From Acinetobacter tjernbergiae DSM 14971 = CIP 107465 (GTDB lineage: Bacteria > Pseudomonadota > Gammaproteobacteria > Pseudomonadales > Moraxellaceae): a stretch of DNA of 64,000 nt. A model generated the notes under the pieces. That model made no database searches. It was given only the letters and a program-made list of their open reading frames with translations, and was not told the origin of the DNA. The translations under genes and the position numbers were made by a program. Below, piece after piece: positions 27,822-37,071 of the stretch (within the stretch, counting starts at the first letter, position 1; every line of letters starts with the position of its first letter). The stretch covers positions 32,940-96,939 of the forward strand of contig NZ_KB894369.1 in the NCBI RefSeq assembly GCF_000374425.1. The letters run 5' to 3'.

Positions 27822-28148
27822 ATGTTGAAATGGCTTGTATTTTTAATTGTTCCTTTTATTGGTCCTGGTTTTTTATATGGATTTTTGTTGGAGTTATCAA
27901 AGATATTTAATGAAACAGATCAGAGGGTGGTTGTACTAATAATTATGTATATCGGTGTTGCTTTCATAATTGCAACAGTAACCTATGAGAATAACCCTAA
28001 TAAAAATAAATTAAAACCTGTGATTATAATGTTATCACTTGGAGCTTTATTTTTTTTATTTATATTCAAAACAATTTTTGCCTTTATATATTTAATTGCA
28101 AGTATTTTAATAGTTCTAAGGTGGCATAGGAAATTCAAAGATAAGTAG
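27822..28148 (+). CDS. Small membrane protein, cargo of duplication copy 1
   Basis: 108 residues with three or four hydrophobic stretches (about 2-22, 33-52, 67-84, 86-100) and a basic tail (LRWHRKFKDK), thus an inner-membrane protein. No family recognised. TAGGTCTCTTAA before the ATG holds only a weak ribosome site. The base composition is distinctly AT-rich relative to ktrA and ilvA. It is the only gene in the first of two tandem-duplicated units, and the second unit carries an unrelated gene in the same place and orientation. Confidence 0.5.
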   Translation: MLKWLVFLIVPFIGPGFLYGFLLELSKIFNETDQRVVVLIIMYIGVAFIIATVTYENNPNKNKLKPVIIMLSLGALFFLFIFKTIFAFIYLIASILIVLRWHRKFKDK

Positions 28149-28279
28149 TTTTAAGTTGAATTCTCCCTAGTTTTAGGGCTTAAAATATAATTTTAACTGA
28201 TTTTTCGACTACTTAATAAACCAAAGAACATTGTTCTGCAAGATTTCACTACACAGTGTAGTGAACGAGAAAATATAAA

Positions 28280-28308
28280 AATAAAGCCAACATCATTTCG
28301 GCTTTATT
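28280..28308. terminator. Hairpin preceding the ilvA fragment copy
   Basis: AATAAAGCC pairs with GGCTTTATT across an 11-base loop, with A/T-rich flanks. It occupies the same place relative to the ilvA fragment as the real ilvA terminator does at 29382. Confidence 0.5.
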
Positions 28309-28318
28309 TTGTTAGGTG

Positions 28319-28406
28319 GATTATTTATGGAAACGCTTATATCCAATATTGTTGCTGATTTCAGCATATGGGTAAGTAATTTTCTCTAAGGTTTCGACTA
28401 AACCAT
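28319..28406 (-). pseudogene. Duplicate of the ilvA 3' end
   Basis: Bases 28319-28406 match 29416-29503, the last 28 codons or so of ilvA with the stop codon, at 81 of 88 positions and without gaps. The rest of ilvA is absent, so it is a remnant of a duplication or recombination, not a gene. It is joined directly to the second copy of the ktrA-upstream sequence, which defines the junction between the two repeat units at about 28407. Confidence 0.9.
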
Positions 28407-28699
28407 TTCATTTTAAGATGGATCAGTCGATCTGATTGTAATGATTTTGTTTGAGTTGAAAAAGTCAGATTTGTTATCGTTATGACAAAACAAAATTTAC
28501 AAGGAGTTTTGTTGGGAATTTAATTGTATTGAGCAAATATTGCTTGGTTGTAACCATCAATTTTTTCAGCATTTCATAGCGTAGGGTGGAGCGTGAAAAT
28601 ATTAGCACTGGGTTGAAATATGATTAGGGGAGGATAGTATAATCAATGCAAAATGAATGCCTAATGAGCTTTTAGGATGATTGAATTTTGAGTTTATCT

Positions 28700-29293
28700 A
28701 TGAATATAAAAGAAAAGTCTTTGACAAAATATAGGATTGACCTAAGAAATGATGTGGTCAATATTTTAGGACCAAACTTAGAGCTGAACGAATGTGAAAT
28801 TATTTCTAACTGTGAAACAGAGGCAATCGCTATTGCTGGTATTAAAATGAATGGTGGGGTTTTTGAGCAAAATCGCAGTCTTGTAAATTTTAATTTTGAA
28901 AAAGCTCATTTTAATAATGTTTTATTTAAGGGTAATTATATAGGCTGTGATTTTGGTGATTGGGATCTGGAAGAAAGGTCATCAATTAGCAATTGTGATT
29001 TTTCACTTGCTTTACTTGATGGTTGTAGGTTCTTACGCTGTGATCCGAATTATATTCAATTTCCGAAGTGGCCCTGTTTTACAATTATTTCACCATGTGA
29101 GGCACGTCAATATGTGTTATCACGAAATTGGCCTGAAAAAATAGGTGTAATTCTTAGTATTTATACTGATACAGACCCAGAGTGTGTTGCAGTAACGGGC
29201 GATGCATCGAGAATAGCTAAGAAGAATAGAATTACATTATTAGAATTAAGAGAACTCTTATTAAAGATTCCAAATATTTTAATAGTAGATTGA
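28700..29293 (+). CDS. Pentapeptide-like hypothetical protein, cargo of duplication copy 2
   Basis: 197 residues from the ATG at 28700; a TTG four codons upstream at 28688 has AGGA before it and is an alternative start. The middle (about 60-115) has irregular five-residue periodicity (FNFEKAHFNNVLFKGNYIG, CDFGDW, CDFSLALLDGCRF), like a degenerate pentapeptide-repeat helix. The C-terminal 80 residues are globular. No signal peptide. Its function is unknown; such proteins include immunity-type and inhibitor-type proteins, but no toxin gene is visible next to it. It is the cargo of the second duplicated unit. Confidence 0.5.
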   Translation: MNIKEKSLTKYRIDLRNDVVNILGPNLELNECEIISNCETEAIAIAGIKMNGGVFEQNRSLVNFNFEKAHFNNVLFKGNYIGCDFGDWDLEERSSISNCDFSLALLDGCRFLRCDPNYIQFPKWPCFTIISPCEARQYVLSRNWPEKIGVILSIYTDTDPECVAVTGDASRIAKKNRITLLELRELLLKIPNILIVD

Positions 29294-29371
29294 TTGCCTC
29301 ATTCCATTGTTCAGTCAAATGCCAAACAAATTTGTTTGAGTTGATCTTTTACAGGATTAAAATCATTTTTG

Positions 29372-29400
29372 ATAAAAATAAAGCCGACATAAAGTCGGCT
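29372..29400 (-). terminator. Terminator of ilvA
   Basis: AGCCGAC, loop ATAAA, GTCGGCT; on the minus strand the stem is followed by TTATTTTTATC. Confidence 0.8.
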
Positions 29401-29417
29401 ATTATTGTCTTGATTGA

Positions 29418-30956
29418 TTATTTAAGGAAACGCTTATATCCAATATTATTGCTGATTTCAGCATATGGATATGTGATTTTCTCTAGAGTTTCGACTAAAC
29501 CATCAGGGTTTTGCTTCGCATCTGTGGCTTGTAAACCTACAAGGACACGACCTTCTGCTGCACCATGATTGCGATAATGGAACAGGGTAATGTTATGCGT
29601 TGGACCTAGGCGTTCCAAGAAAGTCAGTAGGGCACCTGGACGCTCTGGAAATTCAACACGGAATAAACGCTCATTTTCCAAATTGGCATGACCACCAATC
29701 AAATAACGAATATGCAGTTTCGCAACTTCATCATCGGATAAATCATCGACATCATATTGTTGCTTGAGTAATTCATGGATTTCGTGACGTTCAACTTCAC
29801 CACCTTTCAAACTAATCCCAACAAATACTTGAGCTTGACTATCGTCACTGGCACGATAGTTAAACTCAGTAATATTACGACCTTGTAGGGCACGGCAGAA
29901 ATTAAGAAATGCGCCTTTTTGCTCAGGAATTGTCACTGCATAAATCGCTTCTTTACGCTCACCTAATTCAGTACGTTCAGCAATATAACGAAGACGATCA
30001 AAGTTCATGTTTGCACCGCAAACGATTGAAACCATATTTTTGTCTGTTAATTGATGTTCTGCGATATATTTTTTGATCCCAGCTAAGGCCATCGCACCTG
30101 ATGGCTCAACGATACTGCGATTTTCATCATAGGTGTCTTTGATTGCAGCACAGATTTCATCGGTATTGACCGTAACAATTGTTGGATCAACAATTGGACC
30201 TGATTGATCGGACTTCTGTAAGCGAACCATTTCAAATGGTAATTCACCAATTTGTGCAACTGCTGTGCCATCAGCAAATAACCCGACATGAGGTAAAACC
30301 ACACGTTCATTGGTTTCGAGTGCAGCTTTTAAGCACGCAGATTCTTCATATTCAACACCAATGACTTTGACATGCGGCGCAACTTCACCAAGATAGGCTG
30401 CAACACCCGCAATGAGCCCGCCACCACCGACAGCAACGAAAACATATTCAACATCACGCCATTGGCGTAATAATTCATTGGCAATGGTTCCTTGACCAGC
30501 AATGACCAGTTCATCGTCATAAGGTGGAATAAAAACTAAACCTTCATCTTCTGCACGTTGTTTTGCGTATTTATTGGCAACATCAAAACTATCGCCGTGT
30601 AACACAACTTGACCACCTAAGCGTTTAACTGCCTGAACTTTAATATCAGGGGTCGTGCTTGGCATGACAATAATGGCAGGAATGCCTAATTTTTTTCCAG
30701 ACAGTGCAACCCCTTGTGCATGGTTACCTGCGGATGCACAAATCACACCTCGATCGAGTTGATCTTTAGGAAGTTGGCTAATACGGTTATAAGCACCACG
30801 TAGTTTAAAAGAGAAGACAGGTTGTAAATCTTCACGTTTAAATCGAATGTTGTTATTAATTTTTTGACTAATTCGGGGAGCTGCTTCAAGCGGTGTTTCA
30901 ATCGCAACATCATAAACCGTTGCTTGTAAAATTTGTCGTACCACACGAGACAGCAT
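29418..30956 (-). CDS. ilvA: Threonine deaminase, biosynthetic (IlvA)
   Basis: 512 residues from the ATG at 30956. AGGGA lies eight bases before it, but only two bases before the ATG at 30962, so the second is preferred. A fold-type II PLP domain (about 1-330) carries the Schiff-base lysine in SFKLRGAYNR and the phosphate loop VAVGGGGLIAG. Two ACT-like regulatory domains follow (about 330-415 and 425-510), the arrangement of isoleucine-inhibited, valine-activated enzymes. It makes 2-oxobutanoate for isoleucine synthesis. It is divergent from rpiA. Its 3' end has been copied to 28319-28406. Confidence 0.95.
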   Translation of the reverse strand: MLSRVVRQILQATVYDVAIETPLEAAPRISQKINNNIRFKREDLQPVFSFKLRGAYNRISQLPKDQLDRGVICASAGNHAQGVALSGKKLGIPAIIVMPSTTPDIKVQAVKRLGGQVVLHGDSFDVANKYAKQRAEDEGLVFIPPYDDELVIAGQGTIANELLRQWRDVEYVFVAVGGGGLIAGVAAYLGEVAPHVKVIGVEYEESACLKAALETNERVVLPHVGLFADGTAVAQIGELPFEMVRLQKSDQSGPIVDPTIVTVNTDEICAAIKDTYDENRSIVEPSGAMALAGIKKYIAEHQLTDKNMVSIVCGANMNFDRLRYIAERTELGERKEAIYAVTIPEQKGAFLNFCRALQGRNITEFNYRASDDSQAQVFVGISLKGGEVERHEIHELLKQQYDVDDLSDDEVAKLHIRYLIGGHANLENERLFRVEFPERPGALLTFLERLGPTHNITLFHYRNHGAAEGRVLVGLQATDAKQNPDGLVETLEKITYPYAEISNNIGYKRFLK

Positions 30957-31060
30957 GTTCATCTTCCCTATAACAGTTTAAAATAGGCGATCATTGTAGC
31001 AAACCCCTGTGCATTTGCGCTGTTTTCTTGCAGCAAATGTCAAAATAGTTGAGTGAAGTC

Positions 31061-31732
31061 ATGAGTCTATATGCAACCCAAGATGAGAAAAAACAAGCTG
31101 CGGCAAAAGCAGCTTTGAAACATTTGCCTAAAGGCGGCATTTTGGGCGTAGGAACAGGAAGTACTGTTAATTTTTTAATTGATTTATTGCCAGAATTACA
31201 ATTAGAGGCAGCAGTCGCAAGCTCTACAGCTACGGCTGAACGTCTTAAAAAATTAGGTATCGAAGTTGTTGATATGAACTCAGTTGGTGGTTTAGATGCC
31301 TATGTCGATGGTGCTGATGAAATTGATCGCCATATGCATATGATCAAAGGTGGTGGTGCAGCATTGACACGTGAAAAAATTGTTGCCTCAATTGCCAAGA
31401 AATTTGTATGTATCGTGGATGATTCGAAATGGGTAGAGCAATTAGGGCGTGATTTTCCACTTCCGATTGAAGTGATTCCAATGGCACGTTCTGCCGTTGC
31501 ACGTAAAATTGTTGCTTTAGGCGGTGATCCAGTTTATCGCGAAGGCGTTGTGACGGATAACGGTAATGTTATTTTAGATGTATTTAACTTAAATATTTTG
31601 AATGCACTTGAGCTGGAAAAAACCATTAACAATATTCCAGGTGTTGTGACTAACGGTATTTTTGCCTTAAATGCTGCAAGTATTGCGATTGTTGCAACCA
31701 ATAATGGTATCGAAGAACGTACAGCGCAATAA
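31061..31732 (+). CDS. rpiA: Ribose-5-phosphate isomerase A
   Basis: 223 residues from the ATG at 31061; the open frame also includes a TTG at 31049. Conserved parts are [11 protein letters not shown] (phosphate loop), DGADEID (catalytic Asp region) and [11 protein letters not shown] with the conserved lysine and glutamate. It interconverts ribose 5-phosphate and ribulose 5-phosphate in the non-oxidative pentose phosphate pathway. It is divergent from ilvA across about 100 bases and overlaps the next gene by one base (TAATG). Confidence 0.94.
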   Translation: MSLYATQDEKKQAAAKAALKHLPKGGILGVGTGSTVNFLIDLLPELQLEAAVASSTATAERLKKLGIEVVDMNSVGGLDAYVDGADEIDRHMHMIKGGGAALTREKIVASIAKKFVCIVDDSKWVEQLGRDFPLPIEVIPMARSAVARKIVALGGDPVYREGVVTDNGNVILDVFNLNILNALELEKTINNIPGVVTNGIFALNAASIAIVATNNGIEERTAQ

Positions 31733-32424
31733 TGCAAGCAGTTTCATTGGCAACGCTATTGCCTGAAATTAAAGTGGTTCGACATGCAAGGGCAAGAAAT
31801 TTGCGCTTGCGCGTTGAGCCAACAGGTATTCGTTTAACAGTGCCTTTATTCTGTAGTAAACGGCAAATTCAGCAATTTTTAAATCAATCCGAACAGTGGT
31901 TGCTAAAGACATGGAATAAACAACAAAATCAATTACCCCAAACAATCGTTCTTCCAGAACAATTATTACTTTTTAATCATTCTCAGCCATTCCAAATTGT
32001 TCAGCAACAGCAACGTTATATTTTTAAATTTAATTGGGATCAGCATATTCTATTTATTCGGAATGAATCTCCTGAAGCAGCATTACAGGCGGCTGTATTG
32101 GGATATGCCAAACAATTTTTACCAGAATGTTTAGATTTGGTGAGTCGGCAGACGAGTCTAGGATATGGCGAATGTGCAATTAGAAAGCCAAAGACACGTT
32201 GGGGAAGCTGTAGTTCAAAACATGACATTATGCTCAATGCTGCATTGGTGTTCATGCCAATACAGAGTGTCCGAGCTGTCTGTATCCATGAATTAGCACA
32301 TACCAAACATTTTGATCATAGTGCTGCATTTTGGAATGAAGTGGCGAAATATGATGAAAACTATCAGGAACATCGCAGACAATTAAAAAGTTTTCAATTG
32401 CCTGCGTGGTGGTATGTTAATTAA
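31732..32424 (+). CDS. YgjP-like M48-family metallopeptidase domain protein
   Basis: 230 residues of the YgjP family: TRWGSCSS (about 160-167) and the zinc motif HELAHTKHFDHSAAFW (about 184-199), an HExxH with the third ligand likely a later histidine. The N-terminal half (SLATLLPEIKVVRHARARNL) is the usual lead-in of this family. These are soluble proteins resembling wss1/M48 peptidases; the biological substrate is unknown. The start overlaps the rpiA stop codon as TAATG, so the two are coupled. The 3' end overlaps the convergent lipoprotein gene by eight bases. Confidence 0.82.
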   Translation: MQAVSLATLLPEIKVVRHARARNLRLRVEPTGIRLTVPLFCSKRQIQQFLNQSEQWLLKTWNKQQNQLPQTIVLPEQLLLFNHSQPFQIVQQQQRYIFKFNWDQHILFIRNESPEAALQAAVLGYAKQFLPECLDLVSRQTSLGYGECAIRKPKTRWGSCSSKHDIMLNAALVFMPIQSVRAVCIHELAHTKHFDHSAAFWNEVAKYDENYQEHRRQLKSFQLPAWWYVN

Positions 32425-33937
32425 AACTACACTGTAGCTCTGTGGTTTGCAGTTGATCAGGGGCTTTACGGTTATCTAAACCTGCACTTGCACTGAGGAC
32501 TTGATTGGCTTTGATCTTAACTTGGATAAATGTATATTGTAGAGAGGTGTTGTTCGGCTCGGTGGAACTTGTATTCAATAAATACTCATGATTAGTTTTA
32601 TCAACTTGCAATAAGTTGTCTGTACTATCTGCATCAAGCATTGATCGAAAAATCTGAGCATTTTTAATCAATTCAATTGCACCATTAGCGCGTACATTTA
32701 ATTGGCAGTTATTTACTGTATCTTCATAATGCCCAATAAGATAATCAATGGATGGTAAATTTGGATTAATAATATTAACACCCGTAATACCTTGTTTACA
32801 TGGGTAAATTGAACCGTTGCAAGTTGCTATGGTATCTGCAAAACCAACTGCACGGCGATAATCTCCTGCACCAGCAGTACGAACATTCAGGGTAATGTTA
32901 TTAAACGGTTCCTCTCCGACATAACTATATTGTTGTAATAGTTTATAGCCTTCAGGATTAAATGATTGTTGTTGTGAATTAGTAGCAAGTTGAAGAACAG
33001 CTTGTTTTAAGGACGTCCCAAATTGGGTTCTCGTCGCTTTTTGGGTTTCCCCAATATCTTTTGCATTGTTTTTTGCTGGGTCTATGTTGTCTGGTGTTGG
33101 GCTTAATAATGTATTTAAAGTTGTTTTGTCGCCGCGAATTTTTTTTGCGTCTAGGTAACCATCTTTCAAATCTGTCGCAAGGTTTTTAGTAAACTCAGCG
33201 AATGTATCAACAGGATAGCTATTTGACCATTGTTGGATATATCCAAAACTGAAAAAAGAAGAGAGGTATGTATTAGGTCTCAGTTCAATATCTTGTTTAG
33301 TAAGAAGATTTAGTTGATAAGATGGTTCTAGGTTTTGCAAATCAAGTCGATGAAATGCACTTAGTAACGCGGCATTAATATCTTGAGTAGCAAGTTTTAA
33401 ATGTAATGAACTGATATTTTTTGCATTTTCTGTTTCATTTGGAAGTTGTCCTGAACGAACTAGTGCACGTTGATATGTTGCTTCCGAGTTCGGGTTGATA
33501 AAGATTGTTTGCGTTAAATTACTTACATCAACGTCAATTAGACTATGTAAAGTAATAGCAACATTTTGATATTGACCGTTTAGGAAGTTATAGATCAGGG
33601 AGTTTGGAGTGGTGGAGATCTCAATTCTGTATAAATGATTTGTATTCAGAACTCTAGGTAATGTAAGACTTGATAGGTTGGTAGTTGTGCTGACCTTTTC
33701 TTCTAGAATTAAAGTGTTATCAAAGTTGTCAAAAATTTTGATAACAACGTCACGCATCTCAGTGGGTACTTTAATATTGAAATTTTTTGGTTTTGGAACT
33801 GATACTGGCGTCGTCGTATCATTACGTGCTTCACTTTCTCCACTTCCACAGCCGACTAAAACTGTGCCAAGTAAAAGTGTGCTTATACCTAAACAGATAT
33901 ATTGATTTAATCTTTGTTTTGATCTCAAAGAAGGCAT
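32417..33937 (-). CDS. Large hypothetical lipoprotein
   Basis: 506 residues from the ATG at 33937, preceded by GGAG seven bases away; an ATG nine codons earlier is not supported. A lipoprotein signal peptide ends in the lipobox LLGTVLVGC, with the +2 residue Gly (no Asp), so outer-membrane sorting is expected by E. coli rules. The mature protein is rich in Asn, Thr and Ser and has beta-rich repeats without a motif I recognise. Two cysteine pairs lie near the C-terminus (CNGSIYPC and a final C). No family called. It converges on the ygjP-like gene. Confidence 0.6.
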   Translation of the reverse strand: MPSLRSKQRLNQYICLGISTLLLGTVLVGCGSGESEARNDTTTPVSVPKPKNFNIKVPTEMRDVVIKIFDNFDNTLILEEKVSTTTNLSSLTLPRVLNTNHLYRIEISTTPNSLIYNFLNGQYQNVAITLHSLIDVDVSNLTQTIFINPNSEATYQRALVRSGQLPNETENAKNISSLHLKLATQDINAALLSAFHRLDLQNLEPSYQLNLLTKQDIELRPNTYLSSFFSFGYIQQWSNSYPVDTFAEFTKNLATDLKDGYLDAKKIRGDKTTLNTLLSPTPDNIDPAKNNAKDIGETQKATRTQFGTSLKQAVLQLATNSQQQSFNPEGYKLLQQYSYVGEEPFNNITLNVRTAGAGDYRRAVGFADTIATCNGSIYPCKQGITGVNIINPNLPSIDYLIGHYEDTVNNCQLNVRANGAIELIKNAQIFRSMLDADSTDNLLQVDKTNHEYLLNTSSTEPNNTSLQYTFIQVKIKANQVLSASAGLDNRKAPDQLQTTELQCSFN

Positions 33938-34301
33938 TCCAGCTCTCCAAAATTTAGCATCCATGAAATTTATTATTACCGCATGGTTTTTATTCTATGC
34001 GAATACTTAGACGATTCAATAGTATTTATTGACCAGTGGTAAAATCTGTATCGGTAAAACCTAGTATTAACGATCTTTTACACTGTTTTTGAGTTAATGG
34101 CTAATCATAAAGCTAGTGTAAAGCTTAAAATCTACAATTTTTTCTCCGTAAATTGAAATTTTTCTGCACTATTCTTATAGGAAAGCATCTGTTCCTTAAA
34201 GAATTTGGAAATGCTATATAACTTATAGGGTTATGGATTGTGAAAATTACGTTGAACTGCCATACTAATAGTTGCACTATTTATTGTTTGAGGTAAAGCA
34301 C

Positions 34302-35351
34302 GTGATTTCTGTTGGCATCGTTGGTGGAACTGGATATACAGGCGTTGAATTATTGCGTCTTTTATTAAGACATCCAAAAGCCCAAGTACGTGTTTTAACA
34401 TCTCGAACTGAAGCAGGAAGACGTGTATCAGATATGTTCCCAAGTCTACGAGGACATACTGATCTTGAGTTTTCTGATCTTGATTTGAATGCTCTTAAGC
34501 AATGTGATGTTGTATTCTTTGCGACACCGCATGGTGTAGCGATGCAACATGCCGAAGAATTGATTACTACTGGTACAAAGCTAATTGACCTTGCTGCGGA
34601 TTTTCGCTTACAAAATCTCGCTGAATTTGAAAAATGGTATGGTATGCAGCATAGCTGCCCAAGTGTACTCGCTGATTCTGTTTATGGTTTGACTGAGTTA
34701 AATCGTGACAAAATTAAAAATGCACAAGTGATTGGTAATCCAGGTTGTTATCCAACAACAGTGCAATTGGGCTTAGCTCCGTTATTGAAAGATCAGCATA
34801 ATTTAATCAATACACAAAGTATTATTATTGACGCTAAATCAGGTGTATCTGGTGCTGGTCGTAAAGCTAGCCTAGGTATGATTTACAGCGAAAATGCTGA
34901 CAATTTTAAGGCTTATGGTGTTGCAGGACATCGTCACCATCCAGAAATTGTTGAAGCCTTGGAAAATATTTCGGGTGCAAAAGGTCAGTTTAGTCAACTG
35001 ATTTTTGTTCCGCATCTTGTTCCGATGATCCGTGGCATGTTGAGTACGATCTATGTTGATTTGACCGAGCAAGCTCAGCAAATCAATTTACAAGCATTGT
35101 ATGAAAGCTTCTATGAGAATGAGCGCTTTGTCGATGTAATGCCTGCAAATAGTTCCCCTGAAACGCGTAGTGTACGTGGTGCAAATGAATTGCGTATCGC
35201 GTTATATCAACCACAACCAAATAAATTGATTGTGTTGGTTGCGCAGGATAATTTGGTTAAAGGTGCAGCAGGTCAAGCGATTCAAAATATGAATTTGATG
35301 TTCAATTTTGATGAAGCTGCTGGCTTAGAAGGTATTGGTTTATTACCATAA
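34302..35351 (+). CDS. argC: N-acetyl-gamma-glutamyl-phosphate reductase
   Basis: 349 residues from a GTG at 34302: GAGGT lies seven bases before it, and the NADP-binding strand [20 protein letters not shown] begins at once, so the longer frame from 34272 is rejected. The catalytic cysteine is Cys149 in [17 protein letters not shown] and the C-terminal [11 protein letters not shown] are typical of type 1 ArgC. It forms N-acetylglutamate semialdehyde, the substrate of ArgD at 6.2 kb. It is followed by a membrane-anchored gene, as in Pseudomonas where argC has a similar neighbour. Confidence 0.95.
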   Translation: MISVGIVGGTGYTGVELLRLLLRHPKAQVRVLTSRTEAGRRVSDMFPSLRGHTDLEFSDLDLNALKQCDVVFFATPHGVAMQHAEELITTGTKLIDLAADFRLQNLAEFEKWYGMQHSCPSVLADSVYGLTELNRDKIKNAQVIGNPGCYPTTVQLGLAPLLKDQHNLINTQSIIIDAKSGVSGAGRKASLGMIYSENADNFKAYGVAGHRHHPEIVEALENISGAKGQFSQLIFVPHLVPMIRGMLSTIYVDLTEQAQQINLQALYESFYENERFVDVMPANSSPETRSVRGANELRIALYQPQPNKLIVLVAQDNLVKGAAGQAIQNMNLMFNFDEAAGLEGIGLLP

Positions 35352-35426
35352 AAAACGCTTTTATACTTCACACACATTTAAATTTGGATTTAAATGTGTG
35401 TTTTGATGTAAATCATAACGATAGAG

Positions 35427-36182
35427 ATGATGATGGAAAATGCTGAACCAACTACTTCACCAGAGAGTTCCGTTAAAAAAAATAAATTCCTGAAAACGAA
35501 TTTACCTTTGGTAATCGCTGCCACTTTGTTGATTGGTAGTAGTTTTCTCTTAGGATATACGGTTGGACATCGTCAGGGTTTAACCGTTGTTGGTTATGAT
35601 GCAGATGCGGAGCAACTCGTTGATGTTGTGCAAAAGCAAAAGACCGCTTTAGATTCTGTGAGTAAAAGCTTAAATGCCGCAGTCCAAGAACGTGATATGG
35701 CTGTAGGTAATGCTGATGAGTTATTTAAAGGCATTAATCAAGCAAATGCAGACAAAGTTCAATTTGAAAGTATGAATGCAATTTATCGTGAAATTTTAAG
35801 GCAACGTGGGGGTGTTAGTCTAACGGTGCAAAACTTAGCGATTAAATCATTACCTGAGAATGCTTTTGAATATCAGCTTGATTTAGTTCAAGTGAGTCCA
35901 AACAAACGTCGTACAGTCGGCACTGTTGAGCTACGCTTGATTAAAGATACTGAAGTTTTAGATGTACCTTTAGAAGACAAGAATTTTAATTTCGATGATT
36001 TTGAGCGTTTGACTGGGCGTTGGACAATGCCGAAAGGTTTTACACCTCAATTTATTGAAGTTCGTTTGTCAGGTTCAGGTACACCCGTGATTAAGCGTTT
36101 TAGTTGGCAACGTGGTCAAGCAGTTGATGTGAGTTCTGCTTTTGTATCTGAAATTCCTCAAGCTGAAGCAAGCGCTCAATAG
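35427..36182 (+). CDS. DUF6776-like membrane-anchored protein
   Basis: 251 residues: a short cytoplasmic N-terminus, one transmembrane helix at about 28-47 (LPLVIAATLLIGSSFLLGYT), a coiled-coil-like region (about 60-115) and a C-terminal beta-rich periplasmic domain (about 125-235). The position next to argC and the layout fit the DUF6776 family of gammaproteobacteria, of unknown function; this is by eye. Three ATG codons in a row (35427-35435) make the exact start unclear. Confidence 0.55.
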   Translation: MMMENAEPTTSPESSVKKNKFLKTNLPLVIAATLLIGSSFLLGYTVGHRQGLTVVGYDADAEQLVDVVQKQKTALDSVSKSLNAAVQERDMAVGNADELFKGINQANADKVQFESMNAIYREILRQRGGVSLTVQNLAIKSLPENAFEYQLDLVQVSPNKRRTVGTVELRLIKDTEVLDVPLEDKNFNFDDFERLTGRWTMPKGFTPQFIEVRLSGSGTPVIKRFSWQRGQAVDVSSAFVSEIPQAEASAQ

Positions 36183-36203
36183 CCTCTATAGTAAGAACCC
36201 CAT

Positions 36204-36620
36204 ATGCGAAGATATAAACGTCAAATGAATTTAAGTGAAGTGAAAAATGCCTTTCATCAATCTGGATATGTCGATTGGCACTTAAATCCACGTTTAAGTG
36301 ATTCGCAGCAAGATGATCATGATGGTGAGGTTAGTGTACAAACAGCACCACCAGAGTTAAAGCGCCCATCTTTATATGCTGTTGTCTTACTGAATGATGA
36401 TTACACACCTATGGACTTTGTCATAGAAGTTCTACAGCAACATTTTGCTATGGATTTAGATCAAGCAAGTCAAGTGATGTTAACGGTTCACTATGAAGGT
36501 AAGGGAACAGCTGGCATATATCCACGGGATATTGCTGAAACAAAAGCCAATCAAGTGAATAACTATGCTCGTTCGCAAGGTCATCCTTTGTTATGCCAAA
36601 TCGAACCTGAGCGAGGATAA
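36204..36620 (+). CDS. clpS: ATP-dependent Clp protease adaptor ClpS
   Basis: 138 residues with the ClpS core from about residue 55: [20 protein letters not shown] is the N-degron pocket (NDDxTPMDFV), and [20 protein letters not shown] is the face that docks on the ClpA N-domain. It delivers proteins with N-terminal Leu, Phe, Tyr or Trp to ClpAP. The N-terminal 50 residues form a long, loosely conserved extension; a Met at residue 8 is an alternative start. Normally clpA follows closely, but here 450 bases intervene, including a decayed second clpS copy. Confidence 0.92.
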   Translation: MRRYKRQMNLSEVKNAFHQSGYVDWHLNPRLSDSQQDDHDGEVSVQTAPPELKRPSLYAVVLLNDDYTPMDFVIEVLQQHFAMDLDQASQVMLTVHYEGKGTAGIYPRDIAETKANQVNNYARSQGHPLLCQIEPERG

Positions 36621-36800
36621 ACAAAGCAGCGCTTTGTCCGAGCGCAAGACGAACAGCTATGCTGGCGGAATTTCATTCCTCATGCGCAAGACGAGGGTTA
36701 TACCTGAGTGGTAGCGGTAAAAGCAACGTTTGTTCAAATGTAAGATGAACAACGATGTTGTGAATGATGAAAGAGAGATCGGTATTATCCGAGTGAATCG
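36621..36800. repeat. Intergenic repeats between clpS and clpA
   Basis: Two diverged copies of a unit of about 45-50 bases: about 36626-36672 (GCAGCGCTTTGTCC, AGCGCAAGACGAACAGC, ATGCTG) and about 36723-36767 (GCAACGTTTGTTC, AATGTAAGATGAACAACG, ATGTTG). A further GCGCAAGACGA occurs at 36683. CAAAGC-AGC-GCTTTG is a small hairpin. Similar sequence is present near 8636-8672. The copy boundaries are approximate. Confidence 0.45.
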
Positions 36801-36864
36801 GGATAAATAAATATATTTACTTGGATTTGCTTTCTTTTTGATCAGTTGAGTGGGTCATATTCTC

Positions 36865-36969
36865 ATTGTAATTGAATTTTTACAACAATACGTTGTTTTG
36901 AATCTTGACCAAGATACTCAACTAATGCTAACTGTAGATTATGAAGCAAAGCGTTATTGTAAACGTATA
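36865..36969 (+). pseudogene. Decayed second clpS fragment
   Basis: Read in frame from 36865, 35 codons align without a gap with ClpS from Phe-Val-Ile-Glu onward. IVIEFLQQYVVLNLDQDTQ faces [19 protein letters not shown], then MLTV and YE-K are shared; 17 of 35 residues are identical. A TGA ends the frame at 36970, and no start or N-terminal half remains. It is a remnant of a duplicated or foreign clpS, placed between clpS and clpA. Confidence 0.8.
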
Positions 36970-37071
36970 TGAGATAACGCTTACATCGCCCTAGGCAAAC
37001 CAATTTAATAACTAGCTCTACTAAAAATGGTCATCATTTTTCAAAGAGAGCACACAATATAAGGGGGTTAC

